Assembly: GCF_003576645.1 (NCBI RefSeq)
Contig: NC_044920.1
Location: 8,775,419-8,839,418, forward strand
Reading direction: 5' to 3'
DNA length: 64,000 bases
Origin: Ipomoea triloba
Lineage: Eukaryota > Streptophyta > Magnoliopsida > Solanales > Convolvulaceae
Within the stretch, counting starts at the first letter, position 1, and each line of letters opens with the position of its first letter. This document shows, in pieces, positions 20,513 to 33,094 of the stretch. The translations under genes were made by a program, and so were the position numbers. The notes under the pieces were generated by a model. It searched no databases and was not told the DNA's origin. It worked only from the letters and a program-made list of their open reading frames with translations.

Positions 20513-21104
20513 CTGTAGTAGTGCAAGCAACAACCTCACATCAATCCCTTAGAGTGGCCCCAAACCAAGAACATAGAATAACCTCCAAACCACAACCTCC
20601 CAACCATAACATAAATAACATACCACAGAGGCGTAAAAGCCCAATCACAGAGGCATGAAAGCCCAATCATAGAGGCGTAAAAACCCAATCACAGAGGCAT
20701 ACAAGCTCAATCACAGAGGCTCATTCACAGAGGCATCAAGCCCAAACAACTCCTCCCATACCAACAGACACATGTAGAGCCGTAGCTCGAATAACCACTT
20801 CCAAAAGGGTATATAAGACTCAAGAAGCCAAAGAATTACTCACAAGAGTTCAAGACCCCATCATATCAAACTCAGGTTCAAATCCAAAGGAAATACTCAT
20901 ATCAACGGTACTCAGATTCAGAACATGAATACAGGACATGCTCAGAACATTTATCAAAGAATCAACCAACGATACTCAATCAATAATCCAATGTAAATGA
21001 CTAATAACCATGAACCAATACTCAACAATTAGGGTAGCATACTCAGCTAGCGGAAACGAACTGAAGGAACGACCTGGCGGAACACACCAAACTGCCGATC
21101 CACT

Positions 21105-22600
21105 TGATAAACATTATTTTTATTGTTATTTTAAATAATCTTTTTATAGTTAATCTGCGATTAGTGATTAATTTTATCTAATTTTATTTACTATTGCTAT
21201 AAGTATTTTTTAATAATATTGTTAATTTTTGGGGTTGTTTTTATTATTAAATTAAGTTTGTTAAAGAAATTTGTCAGTCCAATAATTTCTTAACTCAATT
21301 TAATAATAATATAGTTTTAGTAGTACATGGTAAGTAGGAGTTTAATAAGTATAGACTAATTAAATATGGATTCTAATTTATTTTAGCTTTTAAATATGAT
21401 TTATTTAAATAATGAATTAGTCGAAGCCTTTTTTACGGCAAACTTGAGGTCCGAGCAATAGGCGAAAGTAGGGGATCGCGAACCATACCTGCGGACAACA
21501 TTCTTCAACGAACTCAGTCCTGTGGATGGTCCAATTGAACAGCGCAAGAGAGGGGGAGAAGTTGGACATAACGAGTATAAAAGGAGGGCGATATCACAGA
21601 CATGGATCATCAATCTATCCCGGAGCAATTTCGGAGGTAGCCGATCACAACAACGATTTCCAGCGGCGATTTCCTGAGCGCAATAGATAATCTCAAAGCA
21701 ATTCGGCGGTGCAAAAATTTGCAATTTCAATCCCAGTGGCGGCAGCAATTAGAGGCTTCGTATTTTGGTTTGTTCAAATTCAATTTGTTTAGCAAGTCTC
21801 AATCCATTCTCTTACGTGGCAGCACAAATTGATTAGGCAATATCAGAATGAAGCTTTGTGAATTTATTGTTGCCAATTCATTTATGCATTGCTAATTTAT
21901 CTCTTTTTAGGAGCATGAACGACATACGATGAAAGTTTTGCAGTAGTTTAACTTTTCAACTTTGCTAATCCAATTAAGTTTTGTCCTATATTTTTTTATT
22001 AAGTTTAGTTGTGTTGAATATGATCAATTCTAGCATAATTAGTCTGTTTGAGGGGGGTTATAGAGTATATACCATGCCTATTAATTCTAAGCTCTGTAGG
22101 ATAAAAACGATAAATAAGTTGGTTGTCTTACTGAGTTGTTTATTATGGTTCATAACCCGGGTATTCCGTAAGTTCTTTTAGGCTTAATGAGTTTTAACCA
22201 TTTGAATAAGTATCTTAAGTACACGAATGGTTAGAACACGTGACTTACCCTGGACGCCATACAGAGTAGTCATATAGTAGTTAGAACGAACCCTTAATCG
22301 ATTGACATTGTTAAACGAATCTGCAAAATTATTAGTGGTAATTGATTCATGTTCCTAATCTTTATTCCCTTGCTGTTATTTCGTTTCGTGGTTATTTAAT
22401 TGTTTTTCCTGCCTTCGTTTTTCACTTGCAGTTTTATTTATTTAAGTACATTTTGATTCTTATTTAGTTTTGAACACCTTAAACTGTCAAGTTATTAAAT
22501 TGTGTTGTATCAATTCCCTGTGGGTTCGACCCTTGCATTCTGCACACTATTACTATAGTGATTCGTGCACTTACGAGGACTATATTAAAATTGTCCATCA
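21105..22600 (+). repeat. Ath-N 5' LTR
   Basis: Starts TGATAAACATT and ends TTGTCCATCA. It contains a TATA box at 21575-21583 (GTATAAAAG), closely matched in the other LTR. Confidence 0.92.
21575..21583 (+). promoter_or_regulatory. TATA box of the Ath-N 5' LTR
   Basis: GAGTATAAAAGGAGGG, about 470 bases into the LTR. Conserved at 25566-25574 in the 3' LTR. Confidence 0.65.
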
Positions 22601-22605
22601 ATTTT

Positions 22606-22623
22606 TGGCGCCGTTGCCGGGGA
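22606..22623 (+). other. Ath-N primer binding site
   Basis: TGGCGCCGTTGCCGGGGA, five bases after the LTR end CCATCA. It is the site used by Athila-group elements, usually assigned to tRNA-Asp. Confidence 0.85.
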
Positions 22624-22816
22624 ACTGTTTATTGTGCAATTTGATTTCTTTGTTTAAATAATTTTTTTTTTATTTAATAAAAAAAATGATTTTTTGTTTT
22701 TGTTTTCCCTATTCCTTTCACTATTTTTGCTAATTTTTTTCCTCTTATTTTTCAATTCAATTTTTTTTCTTGCTTTAGAAAAACAAAAAAAAAAAGTTTT
22801 TGCTTTTTGAAAAATC

Positions 22817-23843
22817 ATGGATGAATTTAATCCCAATATGGGTTTAGCGTTTCAAGTGTCTGAGTTAGCAAAACATGTGAACACTATGTGTTCTCTGTTG
22901 GGTTTGAATCAGAATAATTCATTCGTAACTTCCAGAAATGATTGTGGTTTTGGACAGGCTAATTCAATGAATGCCTTTAATCAAAGGCGTGTGTGTGACC
23001 CGTTTTATAATTCTTATAATTCGGGTTGGGATAATTATTCTAATTCTTCTTGGGATAATGACCCGTGTTATAATTCTTATAATACTGGTTTGTAAAATGA
23101 TCCTAATTTTTATTGGGATAATAATCAAAATGATTTTCAACCAAATCATCCTAATTTTTATTGGGATAGTAATCAAAATAACTCCCAACCAATTGATCCA
23201 CCTCAGCCAGAAAAACCATCTTTGGAAGATACCCTGCAGAATTATATACAGGATTGTAATAGGCGGCAAGAAGCTTATGAGCAATGGTTCCAGAGGCAGC
23301 AAGAAGCAAATGAGCAACGATTCCAACAACGTGAAGCTTCTTTGAGAAAACTGGAAGTACAAACAGGTCAAATTGCTAAAGCTTTGCAAGGGCATGTGCC
23401 AGGTAAGTGGCCTAGCCAACCTGAAGAGGCTGTGACTGTTTTAGGATGTGGTAAAATCATTGAAAACAATTTAATAGAAAATACTATTCCTAAGCAAAAT
23501 ATTGAAATGATTGAAAAAAGTGAATAATGATGTTGATGTTATTATTATTGATGAGGATGAGCTTCAATTGCACAAATCTGATAATCCTTATGTGCCTCCC
23601 AAGCCATTTGTGCCCCTAATCCCTTTAGATGTTCAAAATGACAAGTCAACCGTGACTGAGGTTGATAAAACTGTTGAGTTTTCTAATTTGAAACCTATGA
23701 ACTTGCCAAATAAAGCTAACCATTGTTTTTGCAGTCAAGGGTTGGATTCCACACAAAAGAATAAGTTGGAGTTTGATAAACTCCAAAAGGAGAATCTTTT
23801 GAATGATATTGATAATAAAGTAGATTTTTCTTGCTACTCATAA
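22817..23843 (+). pseudogene. gag: Ath-N truncated gag (C-terminal region only)
   Basis: Three adjoining open parts. The first (22817-23095) starts MDEFNPNMGLAFQVSELAKH and runs into asparagine/tyrosine-rich YNSYNSGWDNYSNSSWDN repeats ending in TAA. The next (23222-23527) contains RKLEVQTGQIAKAL, a well-conserved stretch near the end of Athila gags. The last (23511-23843) is an acidic tail with VPPKPFVPLIPLD, typical of the gag-protease linker. The capsid domain and all of pol are absent. A TAA between the first two parts and a frame change before the third mean no full product could be made. Confidence 0.7.
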
Positions 23844-25055
23844 ACTACAGGGCTAGACGAGAACTCCACAAAAGAAAAAATGAACCAGGGAGGATTATCT
23901 TTATCTTCCTTTCTTTCATCTCACAACATTGGGGACAATGTTGGAAATAAGTGTGGGGAAGGGAGTTGGCCTAAAAACCATAAAATATTAAAAAACTTCA
24001 AAATTTTTAATTTTCTTATGTATGTTTTTATGAACTTGTTTATTTTAAAATTCTAGCATTAGCTTGAGCTTTGCCCTTGTGAATATTTTGAATAGCTTAT
24101 GATAAAAATAATGCAGATTTTGTCAACTCTTGGTATGTATATTGCAAGTGGCTAGTGTTATTTCTATCTTTACTTTAATTTCTTTGAATAACTTTGTCAA
24201 AAAAAAAGTTAAATAAAAAACGAACAAACAAAAAGAGAATTTGAATTTCACAAATATCCTTATATGTTCTATACATTTCCTTTGATAATTTTTATGTCTT
24301 TTTCACTTTATATACCCTTTTTCAAATTCTTTAATAATTCTTGAGTGCTATAAATCGTGGTGTAGTTTGTTGGTTTCAAGGATCATCTTTGTGGCATAAG
24401 TGAGGTAAAAAAAAATATTGAAAAAAATAAACATGAGTGTTTTACTTATTTATTTATTTATTTTTGCAATAAATTCAGAGATTCTACTCCGCTGAATCAA
24501 CCACCTACACATGTACCATAAATAAATAAATAAGTGTTGTGGTCTGTTTGTGGTCTGGTTCATGAGTACACACAAAATTGAAAACCCAAACATGCCTGGC
24601 GTAAAAGGGCGAGGTTTCTTGAGGAATTTCTCTTTGGAAAAAGTCATAAACAGAAAAATAATGAGTGAACTTTGGAATAGACGAGTATTTGCATGTTAAT
24701 TTTGAATAAATGCCTTGATCCTTGTATCCTTCATGTTTTTGCACTTGCACGGTGATAGAATATTTTTGAATTTGGTTTAGGTTGTATTTTGTGACATTTT
24801 CATATTTATTTAATTAGGGTTTTTGTTTGCTCATATAAGGGTGCCAGCACACAAGTACACATTTTATTTTGTGAATAAGCGTATTAAACTTATTTATTTT
24901 CTAGTCAAATGTTCTACGCATTCTTTGAGTTGACATTAATTTTGCATTGAAGAGACAATAAATTTGAAAGGCTATTTGGGTGAAGCTCAATCTAATCTTT
25001 GGTTCTATTTCTGTTTTTCTTAATAATGTCTTTGCATGAGGACAAACAAATAAAT
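23844..25055. other. Ath-N noncoding 3' region
   Basis: AT-rich with several A/T runs and no convincing reading frame. It includes two GTGTGGGGAAG-like tracts (23950-23962 and 25058-25069), the first perhaps a decayed extra PPT. Confidence 0.6.
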
Positions 25056-25070
25056 AAGTGTGGGGAAGTT
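25056..25070 (+). other. Ath-N polypurine tract
   Basis: AAGTGTGGGGAAGTT immediately before the 3' LTR start TGATAAACATT. Confidence 0.85.
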
Positions 25071-26592
25071 TGATAAACATTATTTTTATTGTTATTTTAA
25101 ATAATCTTTATATAGTTAATTTGCAATTAGTGATTAATTTTTATCTAGTTTTATTTACTATTGCTATAAGTAGTTTTTAATAATATTGTTAATTATTGGG
25201 GTTGTTTTTATTATTATATTAAGTTTGTTAATGAAATTTGGCAGTCCAATAATTTCTTAACTCAATTTAATAATAATATAGTTTTAGTAGTATATGGTCA
25301 GTAGGAGTTTAATAAGTATAGACTAATTAAATATGGATTCTAATTGTTTAAAAAAAATGGATTCTAATTTATTTTACCTTTTAAATATGATTTATTTAAA
25401 TAATGAATTAGTCGAAGCCTTTTTTACGGAAAACTTGAGGTCCGAGCAATAGGCGAAGGTAGGGGATCGCGAACCAGACCTGCGGACAACATTCTTCAAC
25501 GAACTCAGTCCTGTGGATGGTCCGATTGAACAGCGAAAGAGAGGGGGAGAAGTTGGACATAACGAGTATAAAAGGAGGGCGATATCACAGACATGGATCA
25601 TCAATCTATCCCGGAGCAATTTCGGAGGTAGCCGATCACAACAACGATTTCCAGCGACGATTTCCTGAGCGCAATAGATAATCTCAAAGCAATTCGGCGG
25701 TGCAGAAATTGGCAATTTCAATCCCAGTGGCGGCAGCAATTAGAGGCTTCGTATTTTGGTTTGTTCAAATTCAATTTGTTTAGCAAGTCTCAATCCATTC
25801 TCTTACGTGGCAGCACAAATTAATTAAGCAATATCAGAATGAAGCTTTGTGAATTTATTGTTGCCAATTCATTTATGCATTGCTAATTTATGTCCTTTTA
25901 GGAGCATGAACGACATACGATGAAAGTTTTGCAGTAGTTTAACTTTTCAACTTTGCCAATCCAATTAAGTTTTGTCCTATATTTTTTTTATTAATTTTAG
26001 TTGTGTTGAATCTGATCAATTCTAGCATAATTAGTCTGTTTGAGCGGGGTTATAGAGTATATACCATGCCTATTAATTCTAAGCTCTGTAGGATAAAAAC
26101 GATAAATAATTTGGTTGTCTTACTGAGTTGTTTATTGTGGTTCATAACCCGGGTAATCCGTAAGTTCTTTTAGGCTTAATGGGTTTTAATCATTGGAATA
26201 AGTATCTTAAGTACACGAATGGTTAAAACACATGACTTACCCTGGATGCCATACAGAGTAGTCATATAGCAGTTAGAACGAACCCTTAATCGATTGGCAC
26301 TGTTAAACGAATCTGCAAAATTATTAGTGGTAATTGATTCATGTTCCTAGTCTTTATTCCCTTGCTGCTATTTCGTTTCGTGGTTGTTTAATTGTTTTTC
26401 CTGCCTTCGTTTTTCACTTGCAATTTTATTTATTTAAGTACATTTTGATTCTTACTTAGTTTTGGACACCTTAAACTGTCAAGTTATTAAATTGCGTTGT
26501 ATCAATTCCCTGTGGGTTCGACCCTTGCATTCTGCACACTATTACTATAGTGATTCGTGCACTTGCGAGGACTATATTAAAATTGTCCATCA
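25071..26592 (+). repeat. Ath-N 3' LTR
   Basis: Very similar to 21105-22600. The main difference is an insertion of about 27 bases near 25350 that duplicates ATGGATTCTAATT behind an A-run. Scattered single-base changes suggest an older insertion than SIRE-A. Ends TTGTCCATCA followed by CCACT. Confidence 0.92.
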
Positions 26593-27749
26593 CCACTCGA
26601 TGCCTACGGATGGAACAAGCTAGCAGAACCTAGCGATCCGCCGCACTCTTCTACACGAAGAGGCAGAACATCACTTTCCGCCACACCACACCGCTAGTAC
26701 ACATGCGGAGTACCTAGCGGGACGCATTATACCGCCGGAATGCATCGCAAGTGCAAACCCGAAGCACCGATCCTAGACTTAGAACAGAATACATGATAGC
26801 TCATTCTAGTACCCAGAATATCATCAAATTACACATTTCAGAGGCCAAATAATACATGGAATCCATAACAAAAAATACTCATATGCATCAAGATTGAAGG
26901 ATAATGAACTCAAGTCCATAGATCCACAATATAGGCTCAACAATCCAACAAATCAAAGGTTAAAACCAAAGATATTTCACAGGATTCCACAAACACCAAA
27001 TCATATACATATATTCAAGAGGGAAGATAGGTTTTAGTGTAACATGGAGGATTGCCTCTTGAAGCTTAATGATCCATAAGCAATCACCAATCCTAAGCTC
27101 AATTCATCAAACTTCCATCACCACCTTGGTCATCTTGACCCAAGAACTCCCTAAAGAAAACCATAAGAAGCTTACATAAAGACTAGGAATTATAAGACGA
27201 AATGCAATCTAAATAGGGACTAGTACTTACCCAAGCACAATAGATCCTAAAAGAGTAATCTTGCTTGCAACCTTGCTAGGATGAACAATGGTGTGTGTAG
27301 GGTTTTTAGGAATGAAGAAGATGGTGTTAATCTCTTTTAGGGGAAAGAAAATGTGATACCCCGGATTTAATTCATGCATTGAACTCCGGTAAATGTTCAT
27401 ACCGTGTGATTAATTTTATTAAGTGGGCTCCGTTTTTTTAAATAGAGATACATTCCATACTCTAGTTTATTTATTTAATAAAAGGGCCCAATTCCTTGAT
27501 TTAATCTTGTAAGGGATTTTCCATTTGGGTCTTTTATCCCTTATGATAAATTAAATATTTAATGGCCCAAACTTTGAAAGACCATGTTTTATATTCATTG
27601 AATTAATATTTAATTTGGATGACCCATCCCTTATGAATGAGCCCATACTCTATTCTAACACCCTAATGACATATACACTATGTATGTAATGATATCCAAA
27701 GATCATATAAAAGCCTTATAATAATAATTTCTAGCCTCTTTCCTTCTCC

Positions 27750-27758
27750 TATAAAAGA
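27750..27758 (+). promoter_or_regulatory. TATA box candidate in the GagT-2 5' LTR
   Basis: CCTATAAAAGATTT followed by C/T- and CA-rich sequence. The same place in the 3' LTR (39091-39100) reads CTACAAAAG, so only the 5' copy keeps the motif. A second TATAAAAG lies at 27713-27720. Confidence 0.5.
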
Positions 27759-29103
27759 TTTCGATCCCCACTTTCATTTCCAAAGAACCCTATACGCACA
27801 CCATCCTTTATCTTAGCAAGATTTCAAGAAAGGTTGCTCTTTTAGGAATCATAGTGCTTGGGTAAGTACTAATCCTTAGATAGATTGCATTTATAAGTTC
27901 TTATTATTTCTTAGTCATTTTATAAGTTCTTATTATTTCTTCTTTGGGGTTTCTTAGGGTAAAGATGATCAAGGAGGTGATGGTGATTTGAGGGATTGAG
28001 CACAAGAGAGGTGATTGCTTTGGTTTGTTAAAGTTTCAAGAGGTAATCTTCCATGTTACATTAAAACCTACTTTCACTCATGAATATATGAATATTATTT
28101 GGTGTTGTGGAATCCTGTGGAAATTCTTGGGGTTTAGCCTTTGACTTGTTGGATTGTGAACATATATTGTGGATCTATGGACTTGTGTTCACTATCCTTT
28201 CATCTTGATGAGTATGAGTATTTATTGTTATGGATTCCATGTATTATTTGACCTCTGAGATGTGTAATAGGTGTAATCTGATCATATTTCGTATTCTGGA
28301 TTGGATTATCGTGTGTATTCTGTTTTGGTCTAGGAGTGGTGTACTAGGATTGCACTTGCGGTGCATTCAGGTGGTATAATGTGTCCCGCCTAGGCAATTT
28401 GTAAGTGTCTGGTGGTCTGGGTTGGCGGAAGGGAGAACTCGGCTAGGGAGCCCCGTACCTTCCTTCGGAAGGGTACGACGGACCAGGGTGATCCGCTGGT
28501 GTGTTTTGCTAGTTAGGACTGTGGAGGGTGACGGGCTAGTGTGTTCCGCCAATTCATCTTCGGGTTCTGTTCCAGTAGCTATTTTATGGTCTTTGATTGG
28601 GCTTCGTGCCTTTGTGATTGGGCTTCGTGCCTTTGTGATTGGGCTACGTGCCTCTGTGTTCCGCTAGTTAGGACAGTGGAGGGTGACATGCTAGTGTGTT
28701 CCGCCAGTTCATCTTCAGGTTCTGTTCCAGTAGTTATTTTATGTTCTGTTGACCCTGTTTCTTCATCTTTGATTCTGGAATATATCCTGAACATATTATT
28801 GAGTATTCTACCTTGATTGTTGAGTAATTATTCATGATCATTGGTCATTTATCTTGACTTATTGAGCTAGTATTGTTGGTTGATTCTTTGGTTATTATCT
28901 TGAGTATGTCTTGTGTTCATATTCTGAGTTGAGTACTGTTTGTTTGAGTAATTCCTTTGGGAATGAATCTGAATTTGGTATGTGGAGACATTGAGTCCTT
29001 ATGAGTATTCCTTTGGCTTATTGAGTATTTGATATCTTTTGGGAAGTGGTTGGTAGGATTATGGCTTTGCTTGTGGTTGGTATTATAAGAGAAATTGTTG
29101 GGC

Positions 29104-29645
29104 TTTATGCCTATGTGATTGGGTTTCGTGCCTTTGTGATTAGGCTTCATGCCTCTGTGATTGGGCTTGTATGCCTTTGTGGTAATGGGCATTATATTCC
29201 TCTATGGTTGGACTTTGTGCCTCTGTGGTAATGAGCATTGTATGCCTCTGTGGTTGGGCTTTGTGCCTCTGTGGTAATGGGACTCGTGCCTATGTGGTTG
29301 GGCTTCGTGGCTCTGTGGTAATGAGCATTGTATGCCTCTGTGGTTGGACTTTTATGCCTATGTGTTTTGATATTGGTATGGTGGTTTGGTATGATGATTG
29401 ATATTATGGTTTGGTGGTTGTGGTCTGGATCTTATCCTTTGTATTGTGGTTGGGCTTTGTGCCTCTGTGGTAATGGGACTCGTGCCTATGTGGTTGGGCT
29501 TCGTGGCTCTGTGGTAATGAGCATTGTATGCCTCTGTGGTTGGACTTTTATGCCTATGTGTTTTGATATTGGTATGGTGGTTTGGTATGATGATTGATAT
29601 TATGGTTTGGTGGTTGTGGTCTGGATCTTATCCTTTGTATTGTGG
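29104..29645 (+). repeat. 19-base LTR minisatellite with a 196-base tandem duplication
   Basis: Irregular tandem units of the form TGCCTCTGTGGTTGGGCT, some with TAATGGGC in place of TTGGGCT. Inside it, 29256-29451 is repeated as 29452-29645, covering several units plus the adjoining TTGATATTGGTATGGTGG sequence. The sister LTRs have fewer units and no such duplication. Confidence 0.85.
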
Positions 29646-29992
29646 TTTCGTGTCACTCTCTGAGAGTGATGTGAGATTGTGTTGGTTGGTTTCACTTGTG
29701 GTCGTTCTGTTGAACTTGTGATTCAGGTTGTATCTTGTTAAAGAACTGATGTCGTATGCATTCGTTACTTGATATTGGATTCATTTGGAAATGTCATTGG
29801 TTTCTAATTCATTCAGCTTGTCGTTGTTGAGTATTAGTATGCTTCCGCTTTATTCTGTTGTTGTTGTATTTCTCACGAGTGTGAGTGGTTGATTACTTAG
29901 CATTTCTTTGCTAATGTTTTCATAACTGTTTTCCAAGTATGGAGTAGATTGAGCCGAGAGCGCGCTAGAGATAGATCTACTTCCCTTCTAAC

Positions 29993-30170
29993 AGGAGGCA
30001 CCTTTAAGCTCGTACCATACTCAGACTAATCCCCGCTCGCACCGGGCCGGCCCAATTAAGGGGCAAAGTGCTGGCCATATTGGTTTCTCCGTACAAGGGG
30101 GGGATCGAACTCCCGACCTCCTCTTAAGGGGCAAGAGTGCCGAGCCACTCACGCCAACCAAGCTGGTTGG
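29993..30170 (-). mobile_element. tRNA-derived SINE in the GagT-2 5' LTR
   Basis: On the minus strand the sequence has a Pol III box A (TGGCGTGAGTGGC, 30143-30155) and box B (GGGAGTTCGATCC, 30102-30114), spaced as in a tRNA and followed by an unrelated 3' body of about 100 bases. The block is absent from the sister LTRs, which have about 147 other bases at this place, so insertion came with a small deletion. I could not define a target duplication. It does not fold into a full cloverleaf by eye, so it is not a working tRNA gene. Confidence 0.68.
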
Positions 30171-30290
30171 CATGACACCCTTTTGAGTATTAGTATGCTT
30201 CCGCTTTATTCTGTTGTTAGTTTCGAGATTTGTTAGCTTTTATGTTAAGTTTATGCCTATCACAGCATGGAATTTTAGGGGTGTCATAGT

Positions 30291-30302
30291 TGGTATCAGA
30301 GC
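30291..30302 (+). other. GagT-2 primer binding site
   Basis: TGGTATCAGAGC two bases after the 5' LTR, matching initiator tRNA-Met. GagT-1 has the same site at 45644-45655 on the minus strand. Confidence 0.9.
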
Positions 30303-33094
30303 TTGGTTGAGGTTTAAGTAGGAGTCATAGGGTTTGACAATTTGAGACTCTAGGACTTGATCAGTAGAAGTTAAGGTAAAAACGTGACTCCTGGGACGTG
30401 TGAGAACTTGGACTCGCGGTGAGGGCTCGTCTTATTTACCTGTATCTTACTTGTACTTGCTTTGCTTAGATTACTTGTTTTTTTTGGTCGTGTTCTCACT
30501 TTTAATTGCGCGAATTGGGAAGGCCGACCGTAGCGCAACGTAACTCTCTATAGCTCGTATACCTTCCTGCCGCGGTCATGGTGCCGCCTAGGAGACGTGA
30601 GGAAGTTCCTGACATTTCGCTTTGCGAGCAGCTGATGCAGAATCTCCAGAAGTTGACGCAGTTCACGCAGTTCATAGGAAACGCGATGGTTTAGAACAAT
30701 CTGCGCGGGTAACTAGACTTAGTCCAGAGGGTGGCAGGACAGCACCCACCATTCTTCGCGGGACAGGAGGAACCGGTGGTACTCAAGGAGTAGATTCGCT
30801 CCTTTGACAAGATCCTCTAGATGGTAGAGTGCTCGGAGGGGCGGCGTGTCGAGATGGCCAGCTTCTATTTGCAGCAGGAGGCCAACCTCTAGTGCGTCCA
30901 CGAGGACCCGGTGATGAGGTAGGAACCCGACTTCGGCTGGGTGACCTCCGAGGATAAGATGCGCGCTCGCTTCTACCCCACGCACGTGAAGGCGACTATG
31001 CAGGAAAAGTTCTTGCACTTTAAGCAAGGTTCTCGGTCAGTGCAAGATTATCATAAGTGTTTCCTTGAGTTGGCTCGTTTTGCCCCTGTGTTGGTTCCGA
31101 CGGAGGAAAGCAAGATTGAAAGGTTCGTGGCCGGACTTAACTTAGACTGAGTGAAGCCTATAGCAGCGCCGCAGACCACTACCGGGTGTTGACCATCTGG
31201 CGAGGAGTGCAGGACCTACCCAAGGGACCCAGAGAGGGTAGCGCGTCAGACTCTAAGAGGCATAGGCCTGTCAGCTCCGGTTCAGCGGGGAGTTTTCAGA
31301 GGACTGGCGCTAGTAGTGGAGGCATGTCTCGCCCTGGAATGGGGCAGGGGCCTAGGAGCGACGGAGTTAGAGAGCGGCATTTTCACTGCAGGAGGTGCGG
31401 GAGAGACCATCCCGGGAGAGATTGCGGAGGGCATTCGGTTGAGTGTTTCAGTTGCGGTCAGACGGGACATAGAGCGTTCGAGTGCGCATCCGGGAAGGGA
31501 GGACCGTCTGTGATACCCCGTAATAAACTATTCCGGAATTACCCTCCACGATTATTTTCTAAAATTAAATTCATTGTTTCTTGTGAGCCCAATTCTTGAA
31601 TTAAGAATATTTCCTAATGTAATTCCAAATCAAAAGCCCAATCCTTATGCTAGTATATATATATTGTTTCTAAGACATTTTATTCCTAATATTATGGGCT
31701 TTCTCCTTATTCTATGTGTTCATTTATTTAAGAGATGAATCATTTGACCCAATAATTATTCTTGTACATAGAATTGTTATATATAAAGATCCAAGCCCAT
31801 TCTTTATTAAATCTTCCACCCTAATATATACATATATGTATATATGTATTATGGTATATATTCAAGAGTTAACATTATCTAGAGATTCCACTCTCTCTCT
31901 CCTCCCTTACTCTCCTTCACGTCATTTTTCCTTCAATTTCTCCTTCAAAGATTGGCCTTCAATTCATCTTCAAGATTTCAAGCAAAGATCCTTCTTTTAC
32001 TATTCTTTAAGAAAGATCATGGTAAGATCCTACCTTTTCTTGCATTTCCTCCCCTTTGTTGACTATCTTTATGAAATCTTTCCTTCTTCTTGTGGTGGGT
32101 TTTAGGTTGATAGATGATCAAGAAGTGATGGTTGTTAGGATGAGCTTAGGATTGTTGGTTTCTTGTGGATGGTTAATAAGCTTCAAGAGGTAATCTTCCA
32201 CGTTACACTAAACCTATTTTCACTCATGAATCTATGAATATTATTTGGTGTTTGGAATTCTGTGAATTTCTTGGGTTTTAGCTTTATTTTGTTGATCTGT
32301 GAACCTATCTTGTGGATTATTGGACTTGTGTTCATTATCCTTTCATTATGATGAGTATGAGTATTTATTTTTATGGATTCCATGTATTATTTGACCTCTA
32401 AGATGTGTAATCTGTGTAATCTGATCATATTTCATATTCTGGAAATGAGTATCGTGTATTCTATTCCAAGTCTGGATTCTGTGCGTTGGAGTTGTCCTTG
32501 CGGTGCGTTTCAATGGTATAATGTGTCCCGTTGGAATGTTTCGTAAGAACACTAGTGGAGTGGTTTGGCGGAACGTGGTGTTCCGTGGATTTGTTCCGTT
32601 AGTACTAGAGGAATGGTTCGGCGGAATGAGGTGCTCCGTGAGGGGGTTCCGTCAGTATTGGTGGAGTGGTTCGGCGGAATGTGGTGTTCCATGAGGGGGT
32701 TCCGTCAGTTCATTTCTAGTTCTGTTCAAGTAGCTATTTTATTGGTCTGTTGACTTTGTTTCTTCATCTTTGATTCTAGAATGTGTCCTAAACAGATTGT
32801 TGAGTATTCCACCTTGGTTGTTGAGTATTTATTCATGATCTTTGGGTCATTTATCTTGACTTATTGAGTTAGCATTGTTGGTTGATTCCTTGGTTATTAT
32901 CTTGAGTATGCACTGTGTTCATATACTGAGTTGAGCACTGTTGGTGGAGTAATTCCTTTGGGAATGAATATGAGTTTGGTATGTGGAGACCTTGAGTCCT
33001 TATGAGTATCTATTGGCTTGTTGAGTCTGTAATAACCTTGGGAAGTGGTTGGTGGAATTATGGTTTATTTGTGGATGGTGTTATGAGAGGAATT

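Larger units (their letters stand above)
16905..20523. mobile_element. CACTA (En/Spm) transposon, non-autonomous, 3,619 bp
   Basis: Terminal inverted repeats CACTACTACA(C)AGA at 16905 and its complement ending at 20523. The 3-base target duplication is CAA (16902-16904 and 20524-20526). Subterminal regions are filled with inverted copies of ACGTCGGCTA, the usual CACTA transposase-binding arrangement. No transposase (TNPD/TNPA-like) frame is visible. The interior instead has splice-flanked short open segments on the minus strand (17707-19166) and AT-rich DNA. The unfilled target is seen in the sister LTR near 46280. Confidence 0.93.
21105..26592 (+). mobile_element. Ath-N: non-autonomous Athila-type LTR retrotransposon, 5,488 bp
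   Basis: Two similar LTRs (21105-22600 and 25071-26592) surround 2,470 bases. The target duplication is CCACT on both sides (21100-21104, 26593-26597). The PBS is of the TGGCGCCGTTGCCGGGGA type, typical of the Athila group, and the PPT is AAGTGTGGGGAAGTT. The interior encodes only the C-terminal part of an Athila gag and no pol, so movement would need proteins supplied in trans. The uninterrupted target appears in the sister LTR near 46965. Confidence 0.93.
27352..30288 (+). repeat. GagT-2 5' LTR (2,937 bp, enlarged)
   Basis: Starts TGTGATACCCC and ends GGGTGTCATA. It is longer than the 3' LTR (2,473 bp) because of expanded minisatellite, a 196-base tandem duplication and a SINE. A repeated block around GTGGAGGGTGAC (28517 and 28676) flanks a small minisatellite patch, which indicates template switching. 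Confidence 0.9.

Noticed and set aside
21401..21748. 115-codon minus-strand ORF, present again at 25392-25739 with few changes
   Set aside because: Both copies are the same place in the two LTRs of Ath-N, antisense to the element and over the TATA box region. Its conservation is explained by the LTRs having been identical at insertion.
22817..23843. A possible cellular gene rich in Asn and Tyr
   Set aside because: The order (PBS, YNSYN repeats, RKLEVQTGQIA, VPPKPFVPL) is that of an Athila gag tail inside two LTRs.
29204..29721. Repeated small ORFs (MYASVVGLLCLCVLIL and similar)
   Set aside because: Translation of the LTR minisatellite and its 196-base duplication; no coding signal.
30095..30170. 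A tRNA gene on the minus strand
   Set aside because: Box A and B are present but the acceptor and anticodon stems do not close by eye and the sequence continues into a SINE body.
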